Below are positions 1-10,319 of a stretch of 64,000 nt of DNA, piece by piece (the stretch's first letter is position 1; every line of letters begins with the position of its first letter). The stretch is taken from NCBI GenBank assembly GCA_030015575.1, contig CM057350.1:522590959-522654958 (forward strand), written 5' to 3'. Source of the DNA: Agapanthus africanus. Its lineage: Eukaryota; Streptophyta; Magnoliopsida; Asparagales; Amaryllidaceae. The notes under the pieces are model-generated. The model had not been told where the DNA came from. It saw only the letters and a program-made list of their open reading frames with translations, and ran no database searches. Made by a program: the position numbers and the translations under genes.

Positions 1-97
1 TTAAAACTAACAAAGTACCGAAATGTCCTAAAACTAACTACTGACCGAAACGTCTTTAAACTACTATAAACCCGCAGCATCCTTAGGCTGACGCGTA
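1..97. repeat. short imperfect direct repeat, non-coding
   Basis: Two diverged copies of a roughly 30 bp unit (CTAAC..ACCGAAA.GTC.TAAA) stand in tandem. No ORF or family signature is visible. The stretch continues into the larger tandem repeat to its right and probably belongs to the same untranslated retrotransposon sequence. Confidence 0.4.
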
Positions 98-331
98 AAA
101 AAAACGGTATGTCCACAAGCAAAATGGGCATGGATGAAAACCCAAAAGCGCTCCGTGAGTAAAAACAGCAGGGCTACCGACGAGTTTGTGAAACCCAAAA
201 GGGCACAGACTCGTAAAAAAACGGTACGTCCATAAGCGAAATGGGCATAGATGAAAACCTGAAAAGGCTCCGTGAGTAAAAACAGCAGGGCTACCGGCGA
301 GTTTGTGAAAACCCGAAAGGGCGCAATCTCG
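98..331. repeat. two-copy 117 bp tandem repeat
   Basis: The block beginning near AACGGTATGTCC at 104 recurs at 221 as AACGGTACGTCC, a period of 117 bp, with strong similarity through the AAAACAGCAGGGCTACCG segment. Hypervariable tandem repeats are known in the untranslated regions of Tat/Ogre-type gypsy elements, so such an origin is likely but not shown here. Confidence 0.75.
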
Positions 332-341
332 TTAAAAGACA

Positions 342-745
342 CTTGCAAGGTCCTCTCGACCTTGTAAGAAGAAAATACCTGCGTGAGATCCTTACGACTC
401 ACAAAGGAGCAACACACTTAAGAATCCTCACGTTAAGGAGAAATTACACTTATGAGATCCTCACGACTCATAAGAAGAACCCTCTTATGAGACCCTCACG
501 GCTCATAGGATTCAAAAGCCTTAAGCTACAGGGATCTAAACCTGTCCTTAAGCCATCATACACCCCAATTTGCCCTACAAGCGGTTCAATGTTGACCCTT
601 GTATACAATCCACGGGCACAAATAAACGTCTCTCCCACCAAGTTCCGCCGATGGCGTGAAATCCCCTTATTTGGTGAACGGCCTCTATAAGTCATCTCGA
701 CTTATAAGGAGAAAATACACTTGTAAGATCCTTACGACTTAGAAG
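342..745. repeat. array of about eight hairpins with a near-constant loop
   Basis: Consecutive inverted repeats share a loop close to ATCCTYACGA and a linker close to AAGGAGAAAATACAC, while the stems differ. Clear members: GTGAG/CTCAC (383-402), CTTATGAG/CTCATAAG (449-474), CTTATGAG/CTCATAGG (484-509), TATAAGTC/GACTTATA (686-706) and CTTGTAAG/CTTAGAAG (720-745). A 10 bp stem with one G-T pair lies at 342-368, and a nested pair at 520-552. No coding potential is convincing. I infer untranslated retrotransposon sequence. Confidence 0.7.
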
Positions 746-754
746 AGAACACAT

Positions 755-1799
755 TGTTCTCCGTCGAAAGACCGAGAAGACAAACGTCTTGCCTGAATTT
801 GGGGGCAGATGCTATTTGGTTTGATCCGTCCACCTCTCCGAAGATGCCAAGTTGATTTATGGCACCGTGTATCGGAGGTTTAGACGGATGCGGCCGTTGT
901 AGCAGACTTCGTCAGATTCCCCCTCTTTTGAGGGGTTTTTGATTGTGGGGACTCTCTTCCCTGCAGGCGCAAGCCCCTGCAGTTAATTACGCTACCGCAT
1001 CGCGGTAACAACTTTCTCCTTCTCCATATGGTCACTTCGTATCGTGTGTGTTTATTTTATTTTTGGTTGCCCGTGGATTGTATACGAAGACTAATTTATG
1101 TTGTCGCCCGTAGGGCGTGGATTAGTCCAAATCCGTATTTTCTTAGATTTGGGTTTTGGGTTGGGTTTAAGGATCGTTAATCTCATTTGAGACTAAGATC
1201 AACTTAAACATTTGTTAAGGATACGTTAGTCTAATTTTAGACTAAGATCAACTTAACAATTTGTTAAGGATACGTTAGTCTAATTTTAGACTAAGATCTA
1301 GTTAACAGGATCATTTAGATCCAACAAAAGAGCATTTGAGCTCTATTGTTTTAGTTTAGGGACTTTGCGGTCCAAAAGTTTAAGGACATCATAGTCCATG
1401 GAGTTTAAAGACATCATAGTCCATAGTTTAAAGACGTCATAGTCTGTAAAGTTTAAAGACATCATAGTCTATGAGTTTAAGGACCTCACAGTCCGTAAAG
1501 TTTAAGGACATCATAGTCCATGAGTTTAAGGACCCCACAGTCCGTGGAATGTCTGGTTGTCGGGACCCGTCACCTCTCTGAAGACGTTGAAGAATTATAA
1601 CGACACATATCAAAGGAGTGAAGAGATATACCCTTAAACCAATATTGGTTCGGAGATCTGTAGTCTAATTTGGGACTAAGATCAAAGATTTATGAGCATA
1701 TGGGCTCAATTAAGCTGAATTAGGGATCTGTGGCCAACTTGGGCTCGGCCCATTCAGTTAAAATGTTGGACATTTAATTAGGCTCAGTCCTTTTTCATT
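755..1799 (-). mobile_element. Tat-like LTR fragment, inverted copy
   Basis: The reverse complement matches the sequence ending at 16124, including the CCTGCAGGCGCAAGCCCCTGCAG region, the CCCCCAAATTCAGG segment and the tandem GGAC..GTCC hairpins. In this orientation the LTR would end in CA at 755. The next bases are not a primer-binding site, so this is a 3' LTR or solo LTR, or its leader differs. The right end is cut at about 1800, where gypsy RT codons begin abruptly. Confidence 0.75.
1384..1545 (-). repeat. seven tandem GGAC/AGAC hairpins in the Tat-like LTR
   Basis: Seven units of about 25 bp each contain a 4 bp stem and a 6 nt loop. Four have GGAC/GTCC and two have AGAC/GTCT, a compensated change. 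One (near 1409) is mismatched. The loops are ATCATA, GTCATA, CTCACA and CCCACA. They match the array at 15213-15375 in the opposite orientation. Confidence 0.75.
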
Positions 1800-1802
1800 T
1801 GG

Positions 1803-2470
1803 TCCGAGTTAAATCAGAAGTTATTTGCAAGACTGCGTTCCGAACTCGATATGGACATTACGAGAATTTAGCAATGCCATTCGGAGTCACGAATGCACCG
1901 GCGATATTTATGGACTTGATGAACCGAATCTTTTCACCGTTCTTGGACCAGTTTATAGTGGTGTTCATCGATGATATTCTGGTCTACTCGAGGAGTATTG
2001 AAGAGCATGCGAAACACTTGAAGATCGCACTGCAGACATTGAGGCAAGAAAGATTGTATGCAAAAATGAGCGAGTGCGAGTTTTGGCTTGAAGAAGTGAA
2101 GTTTTTGGGGCATGTTGTATCCGGAGATGGAATCGCCGTTGACCCTGAGAAGATTGCAGCAGTTCGAGATTGGCCGATTCCGAAGAACGTAGCAGAGATC
2201 AGAAGCTTTCTTCGACTTGCCGGGTATTACAGAAGATTCGTAGAGAATTTTGCCCGTTTGGCTGAGCCTTTGACCAAGTTCACGCGCAAGGAAATACCGT
2301 TTGTATGGACGGATAAGTGTGCATTAGCTTTTGAGGCATTGAAGCAGAGATTGATAACCGCTCCTATTTTGATCGTACCAGACAGTTTCGGAGGATTGGT
2401 GATTCACAGCGACGCATCTGGAAAAGGTTTGGGATGTGTTTTGATGCAGCATGGGAAAGTTATAGCTTAC
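1803..2470 (+). pseudogene. Ty3/gypsy reverse transcriptase and RNase H start, fragment
   Basis: About 222 codons without a stop encode the middle and C-terminal part of a gypsy RT and the start of RNase H. Visible landmarks are [22 protein letters not shown], the catalytic FIDDILVYS (YxDD box), FLGHVVS, a GYYRRFV connection segment and the RNase H start [12 protein letters not shown]. The sequence resembles the chromovirus branch. It begins in mid-domain at VRVKSE, next to the inverted Tat-like LTR, and is cut after KVIAY, where a Copia-B LTR starts exactly. It is a fragment and cannot make an active enzyme. Its missing N-terminal half may be the minus-strand piece at 5681-6344. Confidence 0.9.
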
Positions 2471-4708
2471 TGTTGGAGATAGTGCCCTCAGAGTCAATTA
2501 TTGGATCACAGGCACGTGATTGCAATGATTGAGGGAGGACCTATTCCGGTAGGACAGTCTTACTCGAGATGATAGTATGCTATCTGGTTTATCTTTATCA
2601 TCGTGTACTACTTTAGGTGACCTGACATGTCGCCATTACACGTTGATAGAGCCCCTAGGATTCTTGCTTGACTACCAGCAGTATAAGGGCGATCATATAC
2701 GTGGGAGCTGGTAGTCTATAAGCACATCCTTAAAAGGTCCCTAGTCGTGGTAGTTTCGAGACAGGGCATCGATACTCCAGAGTAGACTAGTGTATACAGT
2801 CGAGACCCCGACGAGGGGCGGTGGCCGGTCTCACAAGCCACTGGTGTCTGTTGGTTCACCTAAGATGTATACAGGTGCTCATTGGGTTATGAGTACACTG
2901 GACAGGACTCGCCGGGAACATGCTAGTTGGTCTTATACCTGACGTCAGATAGCAGTTCCCTGGTGGCATGTGTACAGGTTAGTTCATCGACCTGGGGATC
3001 GTCATTTGTCTCGTGTGAGTTCCCACTGTACTTTGATTACTACCCTACCACGCTCAAAGGAGACGTGCAAACAGGTTTTAGTTGGGTACAGTCCCGAGCC
3101 ACATGGAGGCAGTGAGCGGATCTTCAGGGGTTCGTCTCTCCCGGTATTGGGGGTGAGGTCGCGCTGTGTCTAGGAGAGCCAGAATATGAAAAGTCCTTGG
3201 CCAAGGCAGGAGATTTACTGGTAGGTATTCCAGTAGTATCTCAGGGTGTTCTGGGATGATCTCTGACACGACTTGTACCGCTTTTGGGGGTCTGACTTTT
3301 ACCAACCCCCTAAGCCCGCCATGCGATGCTCATAGACGAACGGACCGGACTGTACGGATATTGTCACTGACAGGCACAGTAGGGTGTCAGGATGAGTTCG
3401 CTTACAGACGTCCCTTTTAGTCAATACCTGGTAGCCCGTCACGTATGGCTAATACCTCTGACATGCTAGTGGTTAAATCCACAACCATAGTATTGACGAG
3501 TCTTTAGAGTCCCCCACATTCAGTTACTCAAGTTTTCGGGCGAAACGCTGTAGAGGCCGTATGGAGATATGGCAGGGTTCGATCAGATACGTGCGGTATT
3601 GCACGGATCAAGATCGGACGGTTAGTACTAGAGGCCATAGGGATATATGGCAGGGTTCGATCAGATACGTGCGGTATTGCACGGATCAGGATCGGACGGA
3701 TAATACTAGCCAGCTTTGGTTTAAGCCGGATCCTAGTATAGTACAGTGTAGATGTAGTCTCATTGCATTTGTATTTCGGTTGGAATACAAATGCGGGTGT
3801 GTATACACAGTATTGGGGTTTTCCTTTAATTTATTACGGGACCAGTTTTCTGGAGTTGCCAGTTTGTTTTCCGTTTCGGCCATTTTCGTTTGTATCTTTC
3901 ATTGGCCGAAGATTGGTGGAGGAGGGCTTATTTGCATTTGTGCAAATAAGCAATTTGGAAGGGGGTCTTTTGCATATTGTTGGATCATGATGGTTGCACC
4001 ATCCCTTGACCCATTGACTTGTTTTGACTCCATGATGACTTGACTTTTGTGAGTGATGATGGAGGGTCATGATGGTGGGGTTTGGTGTGTTGGTTTTGCT
4101 TGTGATGATGATTCTTGCATGATGACCATTCCTATCACTTGCATTATTGTTGAGGCTCTCTCATTTTTCCTTTGGACTCCATTCTCATTCCATCCACCAT
4201 CATGGCCGGCCAAGAGAGGCATGGGGTTGTCCAAAATTTCTAGTGTGGGATTTTTGCTCTTTTGGTTTTGTAAAATCCCCACATCTCCATCTCAAAAGTT
4301 CATATCATTTCCTCCACCACAAAGGCAACCTCCATGAACCCCAAAATGAGACATGAGTTCTACACACATTCTACAGCAAAGCTTGGGCACGTCGGCTCGC
4401 CAACTTCGTGCCCGAGTTGTCTCGGTATAGAGGTGGGAGCCCGTAAAAGAAGCAGGCGACGTGGTGCCCTTCCGGCGAGGAGGTGGAGACCGGACATTCC
4501 GCGGGAGATCGGGACGACGACGAGAAGACCGGAGGACACGAATCGCTCGGTATATCTCTCTTCCCCATCTTGTAGTTAGCTAGAACTAGTTTAATGGCAC
4601 GATTCGGGTATATAGTGCGCGGTGGTGCCGGTTTGAAAAGTTAAAGTTAAGCATCGCTTCCGCATTCCGGCGTCGGATTGACGGCCGGGGCGCCGCCGTG
4701 CACTTACA
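2471..4708 (+). mobile_element. Copia-B 5' LTR, older copy
   Basis: It starts TGTTGGAGATAG, ends CTTACA just before a tRNA-iMet primer site, and is 2238 bp long. It aligns with the 2253 bp LTRs at 38828, 46814 and 61919 but is clearly diverged from them. It inserted into gypsy RNase H codons; the five bases before it are CTTAC. It keeps the family's three strong hairpins at 3765-3794 (11 bp arms), 3875-3910 and 3926-3951 (11 bp arms, tetraloop). Confidence 0.9.
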
Positions 4709-4709
4709 G

Positions 4710-4722
4710 TGGTATCAGAGCC
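4710..4722 (+). other. primer-binding site, tRNA-iMet type
   Basis: TGGTATCAGAGCC lies one base after the LTR end. It is complementary to the 3' end of initiator methionine tRNA, the usual primer of plant Ty1/copia and many gypsy elements. Confidence 0.9.
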
Positions 4723-4921
4723 TCGCCATTAACATAGTCTAGCTTTGTCTAATGTGTTTTACATTTCCGATCGAACAAAATCCCAAAACTGCGTTTTTCA
4801 TGCATATCAGTTTTCTGTCGAATTTTTTTTGGCTCCAAAAATTTTTCAGTATGTTGCAGAATGATGTGCAGGGAGTTATAAGAATTCTGTAGAAATTTGA
4901 TCACGTGATCGCTCTATACGA

Positions 4922-4969
4922 CCGCGGAACCGCGGCCAAACCCATGCTTGGGCTGCGGTTCCGCCGCAG
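4922..4969 (+). repeat. GC-rich palindromic module, copy 1
   Basis: CCGCGGAACCGCGGCC and GCTGCGGTTCCGCCGC flank a short AAACCCATGCTTGG centre and can fold into a long GC stem. It sits about 200 bp after the primer site of the older Copia-B copy. Related modules occur at 20276, 27023, 41295, 49281, 50146, 51402 and 55898. Confidence 0.75.
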
Positions 4970-5680
4970 TATTTGCAGATCAGTGTGCCAAATTTTTACA
5001 GAGAGCTCCTGTGATGAAAATAGGGGTTTTGGAATATTAATTTTGGGCCCAGAATTTCTTGATGTGCTACAGTAGTACTTGGGGCCCACTTGGTAAAATT
5101 TGATCGATCGGATATTTTAAACACAGTAGTTCACAGTATTTATATTATATCTGCGACCGTGAATGTCACTTGATCGGTAAATCCTGTCTGACTGCTATAG
5201 CCCGGTTAGACGGATTTGCGAACGTGACATTCACGTTGATGTTTTGTGTTATGCTGTGATGTTGCGGATTGGTCGTGGGGGATAGCCTGGATGCAATGCT
5301 AGTACAGTTTTTGTTGTATTATGTACATTTGATATTGCGGGGCGAGCGTCCGACATGTGGACTGCCGTCACTGCCTGATTGTATATTATTATTTTGGGGC
5401 ACGACCAGGTTGCGGTCGATGTACCCGTTGTATGTATATTTTACTTTCTGTACTAGGATTGCCCCACGGAGGGGTGCACGGGTAGCCGGGTTCTAGAGGG
5501 CAACAAGCCCGCATCTCATGGCATTGAGACGGAGGGGGCTTCACTCTAGAATTGGCGGGCTATTCGCCGCACTCGTAGGGGGTACAGGTTGACCCAGGAG
5601 GGGTGCCCAAGTTACCGGATTCCGTGAAGTGCTGGGTGGTCCATTCACGTTGCTGAAGGGGGCTGCCTCGCTTCAGGTTT

Positions 5681-6344
5681 TGAGAATATCCTCGCGCCAC
5701 TAAGCTGCTCGAACTATTCGCCAATGCGAGGGATCGGGTACTTGTTCTTAATAGTCACCTGGTTTAATTCTCGATTATCGATGCGCATCCTCCTTGTGCC
5801 ATCTTTCTTCTTGGCTAAAAGAACAGGAGCTCCCTAAGGTGAATTGCTGTTGCGAATCCAACCCTTCTCAAGCAATTCGGTAACCTGCTTCTTGACTTCT
5901 TCCAACTCCACTGGTGCCATCGGATAGTACGCCTTTGAGATTAGCGCTGCACCAGGAACAAGATCGATCGCGAACTCCACATCTCATTTTGGCGGTAAAC
6001 CCGAGATGTCCTCGAACACGTCCATGAACTCTCGAACTACAACTGGTGCTTCCTCCTTAACAACTTCCATTGACGAAAGAACATTGCTTGTCGGCCTAGC
6101 CCTAAACTCGACTGGCCCGACAGAACTGCTTCCTCCAGCAAAAACAAACTTCGGATGTCCGAGAATCTGGAAAATCACTTTCTTTGCCCTATAATCAATG
6201 TGAGCGTGGAAAGTGCCGAGAAAATCCATTCCCAAGACAACTTCATAACTGCCAGTATCGATCACCAAGAAATCTGCAAAACATGAACTGGTAAGCAATG
6301 AAACTGAGAGAACCAAGGAGATTTCACGATCATGAATCAAGGAA
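5681..6344 (-). pseudogene. gypsy protease end and N-terminal RT, broken
   Basis: Read on the minus strand, the sequence gives a protease tail (DFLVIDTGSYEVVLGMDFLG), a linker with DVFEDISGLPPK, then RT landmarks [26 protein letters not shown] and NKYPIPRI, ending at GARIFS. One frame persists but carries three internal stops: TGA after PPK, TAG after NSNSP and TAG after IGE. The first two fit C-to-T decay of methylated cytosine. Gag and the protease start are missing: the primer-site leader joins almost directly to the protease. The left edge meets the Copia-B leader. The next RT codons expected would begin about ten residues before the plus-strand fragment at 1803. Confidence 0.85.
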
Positions 6345-6705
6345 ATGAATCAAGACTAGGACTCCAAGTTACTTAAATAGAGTACCGCATTGTAACCATA
6401 CTGCAGTTCATGGATATAATCGCATAACTCCGTTCAAGTCACCCAAATCCTAGTATCAGAATCAAAGGAATAGAATGGGAGAAACAATAGGGAACCAAAA
6501 GGTTTCAAGCCGAGATGCAAAGTTGTTTGCATATCGTCAAGACAAAGGTCAAGAGAAAGATATGATTCAAGAATCACGATAACAATGTGGCAGGATATGT
6601 TCCTAATCACGGATTTTCTGATTCGTGTATTGGGTCCAATACCCAACTACAAAAGAATCAAACCCGATTAACCTAAATCTTATGGCTCTGATACCAAACA
6701 AACCC
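6345..6705 (-). mobile_element. gypsy leader with deleted gag
   Basis: This is the untranslated leader between primer site and protease of the minus-strand gypsy. It lacks the roughly 1 kb of gag seen in the related element at 34969-35954, implying an internal deletion. No ORF here resembles gag. Confidence 0.65.
6684..6696 (-). other. primer-binding site of minus-strand gypsy
   Basis: The minus strand reads TGGTATCAGAGCC about nine bases after the LTR end, the tRNA-iMet type. It fixes the element's orientation. Confidence 0.9.
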
Positions 6706-7275
6706 TGTCACGCCCCGCTTCTCAGAGTGCGCTAAGATCGGCACGTGACAGAGCCAACCATGCTACCTGTGGCTAGGAAACATCCTTCCACGGTCACATT
6801 ACGGCTGTCTATAAGATATCAAGAACAGTAGAAATAAAATAAACTATCTAGTACATGTCCATGAGCCAGAATAAACGAGTCAAGAAATAATATGCGGAAG
6901 CAATAGATCCAATAAACAATAAAAATCAGGAAAGTACGGAAGTAACTGAACTAACTGGATACTAACTGGATCCTCACTGCTCGGCCTGACGGCAGAAATA
7001 CTCCTGATCAGCCTACGAGAAAGGTAGAGGATCTGGGCTATGCAAAACCCAGACGTCAGTGCGTCATAATATCAACAATAATAGAATCAGGAGGTAACAA
7101 GACATGCAGGCATGAGTAAGAACAGTAATAAGAGTATAACAGTAACATGCATAAGAAACAGTGAAGGGTATAAGCACGTGTGACGTGCGGTGAGTAATCT
7201 GAACTAAACTACTGGGTAACTACTCTCAAGTCTTTGAAATCAATTAATGTAATTCTCCATGTAACTCAAAGGATA

Positions 7276-7430
7276 TGTCCCATTATCCCCCAAGACCATG
7301 GATCAGGTAGTGGGAGTCATGAATGACTCTGTCCCGTTATCCCCCGGGACCACGGATCAAGTAAGAATCACGAATGATTATGTCCCGTTATCCTCCGGGA
7401 CCACGGATCAAGTAATACCCTTGTAAGCAA
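7276..7430. repeat. three tandem units of about 51-54 bp
   Basis: TGTCCCRTTATCCCCC.. recurs at 7276, 7330 and 7381, each followed by GACCAYGGATCA. It lies inside the minus-strand gypsy LTR and is probably not coding. Confidence 0.75.
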
Positions 7431-7717
7431 CACTTTAGTTTACACTTTTGATTTCCCCATACCCCCAAGGTTATGTGTTCAAGTCAGGTATTGAAAATCT
7501 GGAGCTAATGCCAACACAGGATCAAGCAGGTACAGGTTTGTCTAAATAGACAACAGGATATGTCCGTAGGGACAACAGGTCAAGATTGTCGGCATTAGTA
7601 AACAGATCAGGTATCAAGTCAAGCAGTGGTATATCAAGTCATGACAGGTAGTGCACATGTGTCAAGCGGATACTCAATAATAAAACTATAGCAGGTACGG
7701 GTGCACAAATGAAAGCA

Positions 7718-8110
7718 TGGATGCACAAATATTTATCAGGGTTACATCATGACTAAGTAGGATGCACAATATCAAGCATGGGGTGCTAATGTAACAATAA
7801 TATGAGTTAATACGACATGGCATGCAACTGGATATAAAGAATTAATGGTATGGGTGCACAATAAAACATGGATGCATGAATAACTATTAGGGATTGCAAC
7901 TATAGCTCCATTACTATGTAGGATGCACATTTTCTAACATGGGGTGTTAATGTAGCAGTAATATGAAATAACGTGACATGGAATGTAAATAGATATATAA
8001 TTAATGGTATGGATGCACAAATATCGATTAGGGTTACATTTACAGTTCCAAAACTAAGTGGGATGCACATTATTAAGCATGGGGTGTTACTACAATAATA
8101 ATATGAATTA
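7718..8110. repeat. three imperfect units of about 140-160 bp
   Basis: The landmark CATGGGGTG recurs at 7777, 7938 and 8078, with GGATGCACA and ATTAATGGTATGG at matching offsets. It is a decayed tandem repeat within the gypsy LTR. Confidence 0.7.
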
Positions 8111-8605
8111 ATTTGATTTATAGATGCAGTTATATATATTTTAAATAATATGGATGCAAACGGGTGTCCGAAAACAGTAAAACTTTAGTATGGATGTACG
8201 ATGGGATGAACGGGTAACATTTTACTCATATGGATGCATAAACTATACCTAGCATGTGGCAAGATGATTTAGCATGTGAATACTTATGTAAATACTGATA
8301 TGGATGCACACGGATGTCATATAACAGTAAAATAATAAAATGGTAATGTGGGATGTATAACTTAAACAATATGTAATGTTATTATTCAGTTGGGTGCACT
8401 ACATAGTAGTATAGCATGTATCAAGATAAACTTGCCTCAATGAATCACGATACGGATACGTACGGCACGTCCGACGTCGGTAAAACGTCGCAACGCACGC
8501 ACGACACGCGGGACGGGTCCAAGCAAAGCAAGAGGGTGATCACGCAGGTAAGGTACGTCCACTGGGTCGTCTGGAACGGCAGCGACGAGCACGGCTCCGG
8601 CGGTC

Positions 8606-9480
8606 ACCGGAATCAAGAAAGAAAGAAAGAGAAAGAAAGAAAAAGAAGAACAAGAAGAAGAAGAAAAAGAAGGAGATGGGAGAAGAGTGGTGCTGTGGCA
8701 TTGACTCGGGGTAATTGGGACAGAGGAGAAGTTGAGGGAGACGTAACGACGACGCAACGTCAGCGACGGGGTCGCCGGCGATGGCGACCGGAAACAAGAA
8801 TCCAAGAGAAGAAAGAAGAATAAGAAGATGGAGGGAAAGGGTTGGCTTTTGGTGTCAGGGGGTTTGCAGGGAGGAGAGGAGAAGGAGAAACAACGAGGTG
8901 GTTGCCGGCGGTGGGGTTTGCCGGCAAAGGGTTAGGGTTGAAGGCTGCGACGAGGGGGTGGCCGTAGTGGGTATGCATGTTTGGGTTATGGGTGCGGGGT
9001 TTGGAAAGGGAGAGGAGATGGAGAAGGTGATGAAGGTGGAGGCGAGAGGAGGAGGTGATGATGAACAAGTCGACGAAGGGCGACGGCGGAAGTGAGGGTG
9101 GCGGTGATGGGTTTCTCGGGGTTGCGGGTACAGTGTTCTCGGGGACAGAAGAGGGAGAAGATGGTGACGAGGAAGAGGAGGAGAGGATGGAGATGACAAG
9201 AAGAAGGAGATAACAAGAAGAAAGAGATGACGACGAGGTTGAGAGGCAGAGGAGCTAGGTTAGGGTTAGGGTTTTCTTTTTTTTGTGGGTTTCTCATGGG
9301 CTCGGGTTAAATAGAGGAGAAGAAGAAGAAAAAGAAGAGGGAGGTGACGCTAAGGAGAGGAGGCGGTGACGGGATCTCGCTCACCGCGAGAGGAGAGAGA
9401 AAGGAATGTGAGAGGAGAGAGAAAGGCTCGAGAGAGAGAGAGAGAGAGAAAGAGCGAGAGAGACTGTGTCGGTGAGAGAG
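8606..9480. repeat. purine-rich low-complexity tract with GA microsatellites
   Basis: GAAAG and AAGAAG runs (8612-8670) and a (GA)n tract (9431-9463) dominate the plus strand. The long ORFs on both strands are by-products of skewed composition, giving Arg/Glu-rich or Ser/Pro-rich translations. On the LTR's own strand this is a pyrimidine tract. Confidence 0.8.
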
Positions 9481-10149
9481 AGAGGGATAGGTTGTTAGGG
9501 AAAAGATTTTTAAAATTTGAAAAGAATATTTTTAGTTACGAAAATTCTCAGTGTAACAGTTTACAAAATAATATTATATTAATAAAATTTGATTTTCTGG
9601 TAAATACAAACTTAGTCCAAAACACGCCCGGGTCAGGTCTAAAAATTTAGTTTCAAAATATGAAAAATACATGTGACGACCAAAATTAAAAATGAATGTC
9701 CGGGTAAAGAAAATGCATACTCCCAAGAACGGATGCACGTACATGCGCGTAGCCATCCAAACAAGTCCGTTCACTGGACGGGACGAGAACAAGATGCGTG
9801 GATGCTACCACAGGGTCAGGGGTATCATGAAGGCCATGCAATGTATTTCTAAAATATTTTATGTGACTTAAAATGTTATATTGTAAAAATGTAAATGCCA
9901 GATAAAATACCAGTATGCAGTATACATGAAAGTGCACAAGTCTACGTAACAAGTCGGGATAAATCATAGACATGAATCAAGACAGGTTTCAAGCAAGCGG
10001 GTCTATTCGGATGCAAATACAAATGTAAAATACACTATTCGCACCCAAAACGCAACAAATCGGGAAAATACCATAAATAAAGAAATACTAGAATTGGTAT
10101 AAATGAACTAGGGTGTTACAACATCCACTAGAGCTACATGCAAGCACGA

Positions 10150-10150
10150 C

Positions 10151-10199
<49 letters not shown>
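10150..10199. repeat. (TA)n microsatellite
   Basis: About 48 bp of uninterrupted TA dinucleotides lie just outside the gypsy LTR. Confidence 0.95.
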
Positions 10200-10202
<3 letters not shown>

Positions 10203-10319
10203 TTTTATTCATGAATTCAAAGTGAATACAAAATACATATCGTAAAAAGGATCAAAATGAATACAAAATACCCTCTCATTCAGGAGTGGATACAAGAAAA
10301 CAAAATTTACAAAAATTCT

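Larger units (their letters stand above)
4709..5682 (+). mobile_element. Copia-B truncated leader
   Basis: This matches the first 970 bp or so of the Copia-B internal region at 41081. It begins with the primer site and breaks off after CTTCAGGTTTTG, with two bases shared at the junction with minus-strand gypsy RT. No gag or pol is present, so this copy is dead. The break lies before the structured hairpin cassettes found in the other copies. Confidence 0.85.
6706..10123 (-). mobile_element. chromovirus-like gypsy LTR, 3.4 kb
   Basis: On the minus strand it begins TGTTGTAACACCCTAG and ends GGGGCGTGACA before the primer-site leader, both typical of Tekay/Del-type gypsy LTRs. Its length of 3418 bp also fits them. 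It contains its own tandem repeats and a long purine-rich stretch. The LTR at 36089 ends similarly (CGCCCCG..TGACA side) and belongs to a related family. The bases next to the start at 10124 are TCCAC; the other target end is lost. Confidence 0.85.

Noticed and set aside
343..695. ORFs of 115 and 75 codons on both strands at the left edge
   Set aside because: The repeated peptide pieces (RKYLREILTTHK and similar) merely translate the hairpin array.
1384..1545. CRISPR-like spaced repeats
   Set aside because: Units are short, imperfect and inside an LTR; spacers are not unique, and the genome is that of a plant.
8416..9297. Overlapping long ORFs on both strands in the purine-rich tract
   Set aside because: They arise from GA/CT-rich low complexity inside a gypsy LTR and translate to Arg/Glu or Ser/Pro runs without domains.
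10150..10199. Replication or matrix-attachment site at the TA run
   Set aside because: A plain TA microsatellite gives no support for such a role.
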